A stretch of DNA of 64,000 nucleotides from Bradyrhizobium monzae (GTDB taxonomy: Bacteria; Pseudomonadota; Alphaproteobacteria; Rhizobiales; Xanthobacteraceae): positions 372,001-436,000 of the forward strand of contig NZ_JAIRDQ010000002.1 of assembly GCF_021458635.1 (NCBI RefSeq), given 5' to 3'. Position numbers and translations under genes: made by a program. Positions 56,171 through 63,541 of the stretch are shown in pieces (within the stretch, counting starts at the first letter, position 1; the number at the start of each line of letters is the position of its first letter). Below the pieces are notes generated by a model. It was not told the origin of the DNA. It saw only the letters and a list, made by a program, of their open reading frames with translations, and did no database searches.

Positions 56171-57103
56171 TTGCCTGAACCTGACTTTGCCTCTACCCTG
56201 TCGCCGAACCTGATTGACGGCTCGATCAGTGAGACGCCCCTGAAGAAATTCGACCTTGAACCTCGGTCAATTGACCGGAACACAGATCTCATCGCCCCTC
56301 ACGGTGAGACAGGCGGCCCGGAAGCCCTATCAACGACTTCCCCGCCTGCTGACCCGCGCATGCCCAGTCGAACCAATGACGGTCGTCCGCATGTGAAAGG
56401 TAGCGAAGCATCTGCATATCATAGCGACGATGAGATTGCCTCGGATGCTCCTGCTTTCTTGATCTCCAAATTCGGCTCCGGGCTGCGAGACCTATCTTCA
56501 AGCTCCAATATCCTGAGCAGGCTAGCGCAGCGCATGCAGGGCGCCATCGGCACCTGGCGCCGTCATCTCGAGCAGGGCCAACCGCCGAAAGTGACCCGGC
56601 ACTCGGGCGCAAATATCGAACGCCTGCTGCTCGCGCTGCTGAGCCTGCTCGTCATCGCGAGCTGCGCCGGCGCGATAGCCGCCCTCATGCAGGTCAAATC
56701 CTTGAGATCCGAACTGACGGCCATGCAACGCGAGCTGCTTCCGCTGAGGGAGCGCGTCGCCAGGCTCGATCAGGTCGAAAAGAGCAAGGAAGCTCTCGAC
56801 AAAGTGAGCGGCCCAAACAATCAACCGTCGCGAGAAAATCGCGTTCAAGAAGCCCCTCTTCTTCTCTCTCGCGAAGAGATTCAGCTTGTTCGCGACTATA
56901 TCAAGCCGGCGCCCCTCGTGGACGCTTCCACGGCGCCCATCAGCGTCGGTGATCCCGTCAGCGGGCCGACTATCCCCTTCCCGTCTGCTCTTACGGAAAA
57001 AATCTCCAAACTGATCGGCGCAAGGTTTGCGATCAGAAATGGCGCAATCGTCATCCTCAAAAAGGACAGTCGTCAGGCGGATGCCGTGCTCGGACCGAGC
57101 TAG
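56171..57103 (+). CDS. Second single-pass membrane protein with coiled coil
   Basis: This protein has 310 residues if the TTG at 56171 is used. ATG codons further in, such as the one that gives MPSRTNDGRPHVKG, are possible starts, so the N-terminus is uncertain. About 150 polar residues precede a membrane helix (about 153-178, LLLALLSLLVIASCAGAIAA) and a coiled coil (about 180-215, LRSELTAMQRELLPLRERVA). A C-terminal domain (about 230-310) ends ISKLIGARFAIRNGAIVILK. No family is recognised. The shared plan and same orientation with the gene before suggest a paired envelope function. Confidence 0.7.
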   Translation: MPEPDFASTLSPNLIDGSISETPLKKFDLEPRSIDRNTDLIAPHGETGGPEALSTTSPPADPRMPSRTNDGRPHVKGSEASAYHSDDEIASDAPAFLISKFGSGLRDLSSSSNILSRLAQRMQGAIGTWRRHLEQGQPPKVTRHSGANIERLLLALLSLLVIASCAGAIAALMQVKSLRSELTAMQRELLPLRERVARLDQVEKSKEALDKVSGPNNQPSRENRVQEAPLLLSREEIQLVRDYIKPAPLVDASTAPISVGDPVSGPTIPFPSALTEKISKLIGARFAIRNGAIVILKKDSRQADAVLGPS

Positions 57104-57163
57104 GACGCGATCTTGCGGGCACGGAGGGCGGTCCAGGCCAATCGCGGACGGTCGCGATTAATC

Positions 57164-57275
57164 ATGGCTGGTTGTTCGGTGGCCTTTCGATGAACTGCGA
57201 CCACCGTCCAGGAATTCGCAATGACCGGATTGCCGGGATCGAGCGAATAAGCCTTCTCAAACTTTCACCGCGAAG
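57164..57275 (-). pseudogene. Decayed copy of the 3' end of the TPR lipoprotein gene
   Basis: The minus strand encodes KFEKAYSLDPGNPVIAN (57264-57214), identical in residues to the C-terminal TPR of the gene at 60853-61386. The DNA similarity extends to the stop region (TTCGATGAAC and GGCCTTTCGATG blocks) with small deletions. A stop lies directly before the match. It is in the same orientation as the intact gene 3.7 kb away. Confidence 0.75.
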
Positions 57276-57488
57276 CGCGCAGACAACTTAACTCCCTTGG
57301 TAAGCTTGACGTCAGCGCTGCACGTTAATGGAACGCGAGAACCGGCGGGGCCGGCTTCAGCGTCACAGCCTTCCAGCATGCCAACCGCCAGACGCTTCCG
57401 GTTGCATGGGTGCCGGGCGCATGGCTGAGAACCTTTGGATCCCCTCAGCGTTAAGGCAACGAACCCCCGGGGGCGAGGAGATTTTCCG

Positions 57489-57683
57489 ATGTCCGCCGTC
57501 CCTCTGGACGTCCAACGAAGGTTCGAGCAGCGGTGGTCCGCGAGGTTTCTCTGCCCGAAGCAACCAACCAGAGCACAAGAACAGCGGCCTGAAAGCAGGC
57601 CCCAGGTTGCCGCGCCCGCAAAAGCCAAAAGAAAAGCCCGCCGGGCTAAAGCAATAGGCCCGATGTCTGCACCGTCCGCGTGA
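57489..57683 (+). CDS. Small basic hypothetical protein
   Basis: This 64-residue protein starts at the ATG at 57489 (MSAVPLDVQRRFEQRWSARF), with GGCGAGGAG placed eight to sixteen bases upstream as a ribosome-binding site. The first 20 residues look like a folded helix, and the remainder is Pro-, Ala- and Lys/Arg-rich (AKAKRKARRAKA), suggesting nucleic-acid or surface contact. I believe similar small proteins are common in Bradyrhizobium but cannot verify this. A weak hairpin with a short T-run follows (57695-57714). Confidence 0.55.
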   Translation: MSAVPLDVQRRFEQRWSARFLCPKQPTRAQEQRPESRPQVAAPAKAKRKARRAKAIGPMSAPSA

Positions 57684-57694
57684 GCGCGGGACCG

Positions 57695-57714
57695 AAGCCC
57701 CGCGGCACGGGCTT
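57695..57714 (+). terminator. Weak terminator-like hairpin
   Basis: AAGCCC (57695-57700) pairs with GGGCTT (57709-57714), with a GC-rich loop, and is followed by only a short T-run. It lies 11 bases after the stop of the small gene. Confidence 0.4.
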
Positions 57715-57814
57715 TGCTGATGCCTAGCAGCCGGGGATTTCACGGGCCCAGATTGAAACAGGGCGTCGCCGAGACGGCACATTTCGAACTCGGCGGCGTA
57801 TCTTTTAGGGACTA

Positions 57815-58063
57815 GTGGCACAACCACCGGCGGCGACACTTACGGTGCGGAATTTTTTGATGATGGTCCGCTTACCCATAATTCTGGTCATCTCGCCCGA
57901 CGGGGAAAGGTCATATTGGGTTGCAGCGGTAAAACCTGAGAAGGCGACCCAAGCGGTCGCACGGGTCGTAGGCGACGGGCACAACACGAGGCTTTTGCAG
58001 CACCGCCTGCGCGTGAAATCAGATGCGCTTCGACCAGGCGAAGTCCGCCGGCTCGGGCTCTGA
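57815..58063 (+). CDS. Small hypothetical protein
   Basis: This 82-residue open frame starts at a GTG (57815); ATG codons at 57860 and 57863 would shorten it by 15 or 16 residues. LPIILVISPDGERSYWVAAV then EKATQAVARVVGDG and RVKSDALRPGEVRRLGL look like a compact folded domain with normal codon use for this genome. No named family is recognised. It precedes the DUF6894 copy 2 gene in the same direction by 150 bases. Confidence 0.5.
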   Translation: MAQPPAATLTVRNFLMMVRLPIILVISPDGERSYWVAAVKPEKATQAVARVVGDGHNTRLLQHRLRVKSDALRPGEVRRLGL

Positions 58064-58212
58064 CTAGAAAACCTACCCACTAAGGGCATTCATCTCCCTC
58101 AAAAGAGCCGCGTTCCGGGTTCCACAGTCGGTCTAGTTATCGGGTCACCCATATTGGCGGAGTGAGATCGGGCGTTCTCCTCGCTACGGTCCCTTGGAGG
58201 GGAGTCGTGCAG

Positions 58213-58473
58213 ATGACCCGCTTCTTCTTCCACGTTCACAACGGCATTTCCGTCTTCGATGACGTCGGGCTGGAGCTTCCGGACATCGAAGCTGCGGAAG
58301 CAGCCGCGATCGAATTGTGCGGACAAATTCTCAACGATGGACCGGACGGTCCGTTGTGGCAGGACAACACATGGCGCGTCGAGGTTTCTGACAGTCCCGG
58401 GATCCTCGGGCTGACTTTCCTGATCGTTCAGTTTTCGATCACGCGCGCAGCGATCAACCCTCTACCGCGGTAG
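58213..58473 (+). CDS. DUF6894 family small protein (copy 2)
   Basis: This 86-residue protein starts at the ATG at 58213 (MTRFFFHVHNGISVFDDVGL). The family blocks RFFFHVHNG, ELPDIEAAEAAAIELCGQIL and WRVEVSDSP align with copy 1 at 53164, which has YFFHVHDG, NLPDIDAARTAAIELSCEIL and WRIEVSNSP. The strong conservation of spacing shows both copies are intact. A GGAGGGGAG sequence provides the ribosome-binding site. Function is unknown. A cupin paralogue follows on the opposite strand. Confidence 0.82.
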   Translation: MTRFFFHVHNGISVFDDVGLELPDIEAAEAAAIELCGQILNDGPDGPLWQDNTWRVEVSDSPGILGLTFLIVQFSITRAAINPLPR

Positions 58474-58550
58474 CCGGCTGAAGTTCTGGATCAAGGTGGC
58501 CACTTGCGATCCATAGTGGCGGAGGATCACACAATCGCCTTGAGCGCCAT

Positions 58551-58658
58551 ATGTTAGATTATTTTTCCGCAAGCTCTCGCCATACCGTGCCCGTATTGAC
58601 GATATTCGATCTTGAGGAGGCTGGCACTTCTATCCAAATGGTTGTGCCGGAAAACTAG
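58551..58658 (+). CDS. Candidate 35-residue small protein followed by a terminator
   Basis: ATG at 58551 opens MLDYFSASSRHTVPVLTIFD and continues LEEAGTSIQMVVPEN to a TAG at 58656-58658. The stop lies one base before the stem of a strong hairpin terminator (58660-58698), the arrangement expected for a real 3' end. The ribosome-binding site is poor: GGAGG lies about 25 bases upstream. No homologue is known to me. Confidence 0.4.
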   Translation: MLDYFSASSRHTVPVLTIFDLEEAGTSIQMVVPEN

Positions 58659-58659
58659 A

Positions 58660-58698
58660 GCCCCAGCCGGGAGGCCCCCCGGGCTGGGGCCTTTTCTT
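58660..58698 (+). terminator. Strong intrinsic terminator
   Basis: GCCCCAGCC (58660-58668) and GGCTGGGGC (58682-58690) pair exactly around a GC-rich loop, followed by CTTTTCTT. It would end a plus-strand transcript from DUF6894 copy 2 or the small ORF at 58551. Confidence 0.85.
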
Positions 58699-58746
58699 GT
58701 AAGGTGCCGAGTCTTGGGCTGAGACGGCCTTACCTTAAACTTAAAC

Positions 58747-58786
58747 GGCCCCGACCAAGGGGCCGCCAACCCGCCTTGCGGGTTTT
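58747..58786 (+). terminator. Tandem hairpins with T-run
   Basis: GGCCCC/GGGGCC (58747-58764) is followed by AACCCGC and GCGGGTT with a CTT loop (58768-58784) and a run of T. The second hairpin is a normal intrinsic terminator for plus-strand transcription, 60 bases past the first terminator. Confidence 0.65.
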
Positions 58787-58903
58787 CCTCTAGCAGTCGG
58801 GGGGGCACCTTTCGGCTGGAGGCGCAAGCAAACGCGCCGTCAAGCGCATTGTTCCAGTTCTACCAGTCCCGCATGAGGCTGGGTGCCACTTGAATGCGCC
58901 AGC

Positions 58904-59368
58904 TTAGGCGAGCAGGTTAAAACAGACCAGCGCGGGGACTAGGGCCGGGTTATTCCGCCTGATCACGGACTTGAGCTTGTTGAGGGCGCGGATGGCATAA
59001 CCGAGCACCGGCGCATTTGTCAGGCGGCAGAAAGCGACCTTCTTCACATAACCCTCGACATACCATTTGACGCTGGCGCCGCTGCGGAAAAAGACTAAGT
59101 CACCAACGCCATAGCGTTTCGGCGGCATGCCATCGCTTTCGAGCACGATGGATCCTTCCAGGATCATGATTGTTTCGTCAAAATCATAGTGCCAGTTGAA
59201 TCGGCCCTCGGTGCACGACCAGACCAGGGTCCAAGCAGTTTTGCATCCGCTCTTCGACAAAAGGCGCGAGCGAGCTTCCGGATTGCCCTCGATGATCCAC
59301 GATGGTTCGATCGGCGAAGGCTCGAGATCCACATTGCAATGGGCCGTGTAGAAAGGTGCGAGCGGCAT
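58904..59368 (-). CDS. Cupin-domain protein (copy 2)
   Basis: This protein has 154 residues from the ATG at 59368 (MPLAPFYTAHCNVDLEPSPI); a TTG at 59383 is an alternative. EPSPIEPSWIIEGNPEARSR is nearly identical to copy 1 at 54410. Cupin motif 1 is GRFNWHYDFDETIMILEGSI and motif 2 GVGDLVFFRSGASVKWYVEG. The C-terminal half keeps VKKVAFCRLTN and a basic helix. The His in HYDFDE and the Glu in LEGSI could bind a metal, but the second motif lacks its usual His. Function unknown. Confidence 0.8.
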   Translation of the reverse strand: MPLAPFYTAHCNVDLEPSPIEPSWIIEGNPEARSRLLSKSGCKTAWTLVWSCTEGRFNWHYDFDETIMILEGSIVLESDGMPPKRYGVGDLVFFRSGASVKWYVEGYVKKVAFCRLTNAPVLGYAIRALNKLKSVIRRNNPALVPALVCFNLLA

Positions 59369-59383
59369 CGGTGTCACCTCCAA

Positions 59384-59786
59384 CTGAATTTGTCCTCGCC
59401 AGTCGCCGAGTTTTCCCAGCGTCGCAAAATCCGGCTTTCCGCCTCGGATGTGAAGAAGCTAACTTGTCGCAGAGCGCCAACTGTCGAATTTCAAAAGGGG
59501 TACCTCTTCGTATGCAGCCTTAGATTCACTTACTTTAATGCCGGGCCGTCGCTCTTGGTGGGACTATTCAAAAAGCCTGCCGCGTAGCGTGCGGGCCGTT
59601 GGCCGCAGCGCGCGTGCCTCCCCTGCTAGGAATCTGCCGCCGGGGCGCTACCAAACTCGCCCTGTGAAGGCGCGGGAGAATATGCGCGGTGGTGCGGCTA
59701 TGGGGATAGTGTGAGATCGCGGGTTGCGATTGGCAGACTGCGGAGCTGACGCGACGACGTTTTGGTTGCGCAATGGCGGCAACTTG
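59384..59786. other. Gap between cupin copy 2 and IS relic
   Basis: Nothing recognisable is encoded on either strand. The minus frame of the cupin remains open a short way upstream (IRGGKPDFATLGKLGDWRGQ) before a stop, showing possible lost N-terminal sequence. Confidence 0.45.
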
Positions 59787-60785
59787 AGACAGAGAGCATT
59801 GCTGCTCAAGCACATTTACGGGCCGTCCGATGAAGAGTGTGCGAGCGCTGGGTCCACGACCCGTATTTCCAGTTCGTCACCGGCGAGGAGTTCTTCCAAC
59901 ACGTCTTCCCGCACGAGCGCTCGGACCTGAGCCATTGGCGCACGAGGCCGGCGGCGTTACGCGGCCAAGACCTCAAGCTGGTCACGGTCGACACCACGGT
60001 GCAGCCGAAGGCCATCACGTTTACGGCCGATGCCAAGCTGCTGCATGCGGCCATCAAGGGGGTCAACCGCCTGTCGAGAAGGCACGGCGTCAGGCCTGCG
60101 GCAATCCTATTCTCGTGTCGCCAAGGCCGGCGGCCGCTACGCCCATGCCAAACAGTTCAAGCGGCTTCAGCGGCAGTTGCGCATCCTGCGCAGCCGGCTG
60201 GGCCGGATCATCCGCGACATCCGCCGCAGGATCGGGGGCCAGCCGCACTGGACCAGCCAGCACTGGAGGAGGCGTTCGCCCTCCCGCTTGGGCGGGCCAC
60301 GCAGAACCGCTCGCAACACCAGAGCCAGCCTGGCTGGAAGCTTTATTCCTTCCATGCCCCGGAGGTGGAGTGCATCGGCGAAGGCAAGGCCGCCGCGCCT
60401 TAGAGTTCGGCGTGAAGGCCTCCATCGTCAGCAACAACCGCCGCGCTCCCGGTGGCCTGTTCGTTCTGCACGCCAGGGCGCCGCCCGATAACCCGTACGA
60501 CGGTCACACCCTGCGGGACGTCATTGGCCGCACCGAAACACTCATCTCCGGCCAAAAGCGCGCGTTTTCGGTGTCATCAAGCGCGAGCTGCGCAGCTCCG
60601 CCATCGAGCCCATCATCGGACACCTGAAGGCCGAAGGTCACCTCGGCCGCTGCTACCTCAAAGGCCGCGCCGGCGACGCCGCCAACGTCGTTCTCTCAGC
60701 ACAACTTCCGCCGCATCCTCGCCTGCCTCAGAGAACTCTTGTGCCTGTTCCTGGTCAAGCTATGGCGAACGCTCGCCTGTCCCGC
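59787..60785 (+). mobile_element. Multiply frameshifted IS5-family transposase relic
   Basis: Successive plus-strand frames give LLLKHIYGPSDEE, ERWVHDPYFQFVTGEEFFQH with VFPHERSDLSHW, then LVTVDTTVQPKAITF (first catalytic Asp). AKQFKRLQRQLRILRSRLGR, ALEEAFALPLGRA, WKLYSFHAPEVECIGEGKA and FGVKASIVSNNRRAPGG follow. The end is FGVIKRELRSSAIEPIIGHL (catalytic Glu) with GHLGRCYLKGRAGDAANVVL. At least five frameshifts occur. The N-terminus is cut, there is a deletion after SHWRTR, and the block with the second catalytic Asp (Y-x-D-K-G-Y in relatives) is missing, so it is inactive. Terminal inverted repeats were not identified. Confidence 0.85.
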
Positions 60786-60852
60786 CCCGCTCAATTCGGC
60801 TTCTTACCGGACGACCAAATATCAATAAAAATCAATCTGGCACACGCTCTGC

Positions 60853-61386
60853 CTATGGTTGATTATTCGGCGGCCTTTCGATGAACCTGCGACTGCCGTT
60901 GAGAAGCTCGAGGTTATTGGCGATAACCGGGTTACCCGGATCGAGCGAGTAGGCTTTTTCAAACTTTCGCCGCGCCGCATTCAGGTTGCCGCGCAGCATG
61001 TACGAATATCCCTGGTCATTCAGGATTTGAACGGTTTCGCCTCCCAGCCTAATCGCCTGCGCATAGGCCTGATCAGCCAGGTCGAAACGACGCAGGCGGT
61101 CATAGCTCGCGGCGAGCCCGATCCAGGCCGTCAGGTCCTTCGGTGATTTCTCGACAGCGTCCTTGAAATAGCGCTGGGATAGCCCGTAGCTGCCGCGATT
61201 GAAATGCTCCAGTCCCAGCCGGACGGGTTCGTCCGACGGGTAATATTTGACGTCGGTCGGCTCCTGCACGGGGTCCCCGCCCGGCGGATCGACGGGGGCC
61301 ACGATCGCGGCCTCCCTTAGCGTGTAGTCACACCCCGCAAGGCCTAGCGCAAGCCAGCAGCAAGTCAGCATTACAATAGCTCGCAT
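60853..61386 (-). CDS. TPR-repeat lipoprotein of the Tad/Cpa pilus locus (TadD-like)
   Basis: This 177-residue lipoprotein has a signal with lipobox LALGLAGC (Cys 19) and about three TPR units. They include PVRLGLEHFNRGSYGLSQRY, LTAWIGLAASYDRLRRFDLA, VQILNDQGYSYMLRGNLNAA and KFEKAYSLDPGNPVIANNLE. TadD proteins of this size help assemble the Flp pilus secretin. It follows a small lipoprotein and the secretin on the same strand. A decayed copy of its 3' end lies at 57164-57275. TadD is inferred from TPRs and position. Confidence 0.85.
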   Translation of the reverse strand: MRAIVMLTCCWLALGLAGCDYTLREAAIVAPVDPPGGDPVQEPTDVKYYPSDEPVRLGLEHFNRGSYGLSQRYFKDAVEKSPKDLTAWIGLAASYDRLRRFDLADQAYAQAIRLGGETVQILNDQGYSYMLRGNLNAARRKFEKAYSLDPGNPVIANNLELLNGSRRFIERPPNNQP

Positions 61387-61468
61387 AACCCTTGTCCCCC
61401 GCCCGGCCTAACCGACTCACTCCGCCGAGCGCAAAATACTCGTCACTAAATTCACTTACCAAAAGCCG

Positions 61469-61873
61469 CTACCTAGCTCCCGCCGCCGGCGCGCCGACCG
61501 GCACCGAGATTCCGCCCGATGTTCCCGCTCCCAATCCGGTCACGTTGACATTCTGGGTGACGGGAGGCCGCTGGCCCATTTGTCTCGTCGGATCACCATT
61601 ATCGGGAAGCTGATCCACCGGCTGTTGCGTGTTGCCGTATCGCGAGACGGCGGCGCCAACGCGCCGAGCGTCGTACGCGATCCTGCGGTCGCCGACGTAT
61701 CGCGGCCACGGATGGATCGTATGGGTGACGGCGTTGACCTCTTTGGCGTTACCCGCACTCATCGTGACGGTGTCGGAACGCTGAAAGTAACGGTCCACCT
61801 CGTCATGACCGTAGAGACCGTAACACCCCCCAAGGAGGAAGGGCGCGAGCAGAACTAGATACCTCATGGTCAT
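61469..61873 (-). CDS. Small lipoprotein in Tad/Cpa locus
   Basis: This 134-residue lipoprotein has the signal MTMRYLVLLAPFLLGGCYGL with Cys 17 as the lipid anchor. Its mature part contains RYFQRSDTVTMSAGNAKEVN and THTIHPWPRYVGDRRIAYDA, and a Gly/Val-rich end. It is not a typical CpaD. Its place between secretin and TPR lipoprotein, 12 bases after the secretin stop, suggests a pilus assembly role, possibly as a CpaD replacement. No named family is recognised. Confidence 0.75.
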   Translation of the reverse strand: MTMRYLVLLAPFLLGGCYGLYGHDEVDRYFQRSDTVTMSAGNAKEVNAVTHTIHPWPRYVGDRRIAYDARRVGAAVSRYGNTQQPVDQLPDNGDPTRQMGQRPPVTQNVNVTGLGAGTSGGISVPVGAPAAGAR

Positions 61874-61885
61874 CTCGCGCGTCCT

Positions 61886-63541
61886 CTAGTTTAGGGTTTT
61901 GACGACCGGCTGGTCGACGGCAGCGGCCGGGGCCACGACGGGCGCCCTGACTTCAGGCGCAATGATATGGCCGTACGGTCCCTTCACCTCACCACCGGAA
62001 TTGACGTAATCGTCGTAGCGCTTGCGAACTTCCGTCTGGCCGTTGAGGAAGAAATCGACGTCGTTGGCCGGCAGACGCGAGTCGAGCGGCGAGGCCAATT
62101 GCTGACCGGGCGCCGCCGGCGCGACCAGGCGCGGCGTCACGATGATCACCAGATCCGTTTCCTCCTGCTGGTACGACTTGCTGCTGAACAAGGTCCCAAT
62201 CACAGGCACCGAGCCAATCCACGGCAATTGCGAAACGTCCTGGCGATTGCGGGTCTGGAGCAGGCCGGCAATGGCAAAGCTTTGGCCGTCGCGCAACTCG
62301 ACCGTGGTCCGCGCGTCGCGACGGGTGAGAGCCGGAACGGTCGTGCCCTGAATGGTAATGGCATTGGTGAAATCGAGCTCGCTGACCGACGGCTCGACCC
62401 TAAGATTGATCACGCCGCGCGAGAGCACGGTGGGGACGAAGGCAAGCTCAACACCGAACTTTTTGTATTCAATCGTGATGGTGGGAAAGCCGTTTGTCGT
62501 CTGAGTCGGTATCGGCACTGGAAACTCACCGCCGGCTAGGAAGCGGGCGGCGTCGCCGGACAGCGTGGTCAAATTCGGCTCCGCCAGTCGACGCGCCAAT
62601 CCCTTCGTTTCCAATGCGGAGATCAGCATGTCCACTGAGCCACCGTTGCTGGTTCGAATGAGGCTGGTCAGCAAGCTTCCGAACGGGGCAGGTGCTACAC
62701 CGCCCGCGGTCCCCAACAGCGTCCCTACCGTTCCGAGGACAGGGAGGCTACCCGTCGGGGCACTCCCGACAGGCCCCCCGCCAGCACCGAGGGGACCATT
62801 GGTGGTGTTGATACCACCGATCGGTGTTCGACCGGCGGCGGTCACACCGCCCAGCCCGGAGCGACCGATGTTCGTGCCGTTGGCATTCGCCGCAGAAAGG
62901 TTCACGCCGAGGTTTCGACCGGCCTCCCGGCTGACCTCGAGGAAGCGTACCTCCAGCATCACCTGCTGCGGCGCCGCGACGCTCATGGCGTTGACGACGA
63001 CTCCCCCTTTCGCAACGGTGCTGGTGGCGATCGCCATCGCCCGCTCGGCCGTAACCGCGTCGGCTGCGGTACCGCTGAGCACCACCTGCCCCTCGGAGGC
63101 CGACACGCGGATACCCTGCCCGCCGGTGCTGCTCCGGATGTTCTGCTGTAGATTGCCGGTATCGATCACGACCTCGACGTCGAGGATCCCGATCTGCTTC
63201 ATTGAAGAGTCAAATAGTATGACGTTTGTGGTGCCGGTCTGTTTGCCCTGGACGTAGATCAGGTGATCGCTCAGCGACTTCACATCGACGATGTCGGGTG
63301 ACCCCGCGACGATCGTCGCAAAGGCCGTATCGACTTTGAAGGTGCGCGACTTGTTGACGACGACCTTGACCCGCTGGACATCGCTCATCTCGCTGACGAA
63401 GACGCCGCCGGAGGAGCTCCGCCGGTCTGCAGCCTCCGCGCCGTCGGCGGACCCAAACAAGACCACCGCCGCGCCAAGGCCCATCATGCCGAAGGCGAGA
63501 AGTCCCCCTACCGTCTTCCCCGAAACGCCAGCGCCACCCAT
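61886..63541 (-). CDS. cpaC: Flp/Tad pilus secretin (CpaC/RcpA)
   Basis: This 551-residue outer-membrane secretin starts at the ATG at 63541 (MGGAGVSGKTVGGLLAFGMM); a signal helix (about 9-30) follows. The N domain has VVVNKSRTFKVDTAFATIVA and DVKSLSDHLIYVQGKQTGTT. The BON-like part has IRVSASEGQVVLSGTAADAV. The secretin core has MLEVRFLEVSREAGRNLGVN, NLTTLSGDAARFLAGGEFPV, SVSELDFTNAITI and FAIAGLLQTRNRQDVSQLPW. SYQQEETDLVIIVTPRLVAP closes the beta domain. A Gly/Asn-rich insert (about 230-290) is longer than usual. It heads the three-gene minus-strand run in view. Confidence 0.93.
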   Translation of the reverse strand: MGGAGVSGKTVGGLLAFGMMGLGAAVVLFGSADGAEAADRRSSSGGVFVSEMSDVQRVKVVVNKSRTFKVDTAFATIVAGSPDIVDVKSLSDHLIYVQGKQTGTTNVILFDSSMKQIGILDVEVVIDTGNLQQNIRSSTGGQGIRVSASEGQVVLSGTAADAVTAERAMAIATSTVAKGGVVVNAMSVAAPQQVMLEVRFLEVSREAGRNLGVNLSAANANGTNIGRSGLGGVTAAGRTPIGGINTTNGPLGAGGGPVGSAPTGSLPVLGTVGTLLGTAGGVAPAPFGSLLTSLIRTSNGGSVDMLISALETKGLARRLAEPNLTTLSGDAARFLAGGEFPVPIPTQTTNGFPTITIEYKKFGVELAFVPTVLSRGVINLRVEPSVSELDFTNAITIQGTTVPALTRRDARTTVELRDGQSFAIAGLLQTRNRQDVSQLPWIGSVPVIGTLFSSKSYQQEETDLVIIVTPRLVAPAAPGQQLASPLDSRLPANDVDFFLNGQTEVRKRYDDYVNSGGEVKGPYGHIIAPEVRAPVVAPAAAVDQPVVKTLN

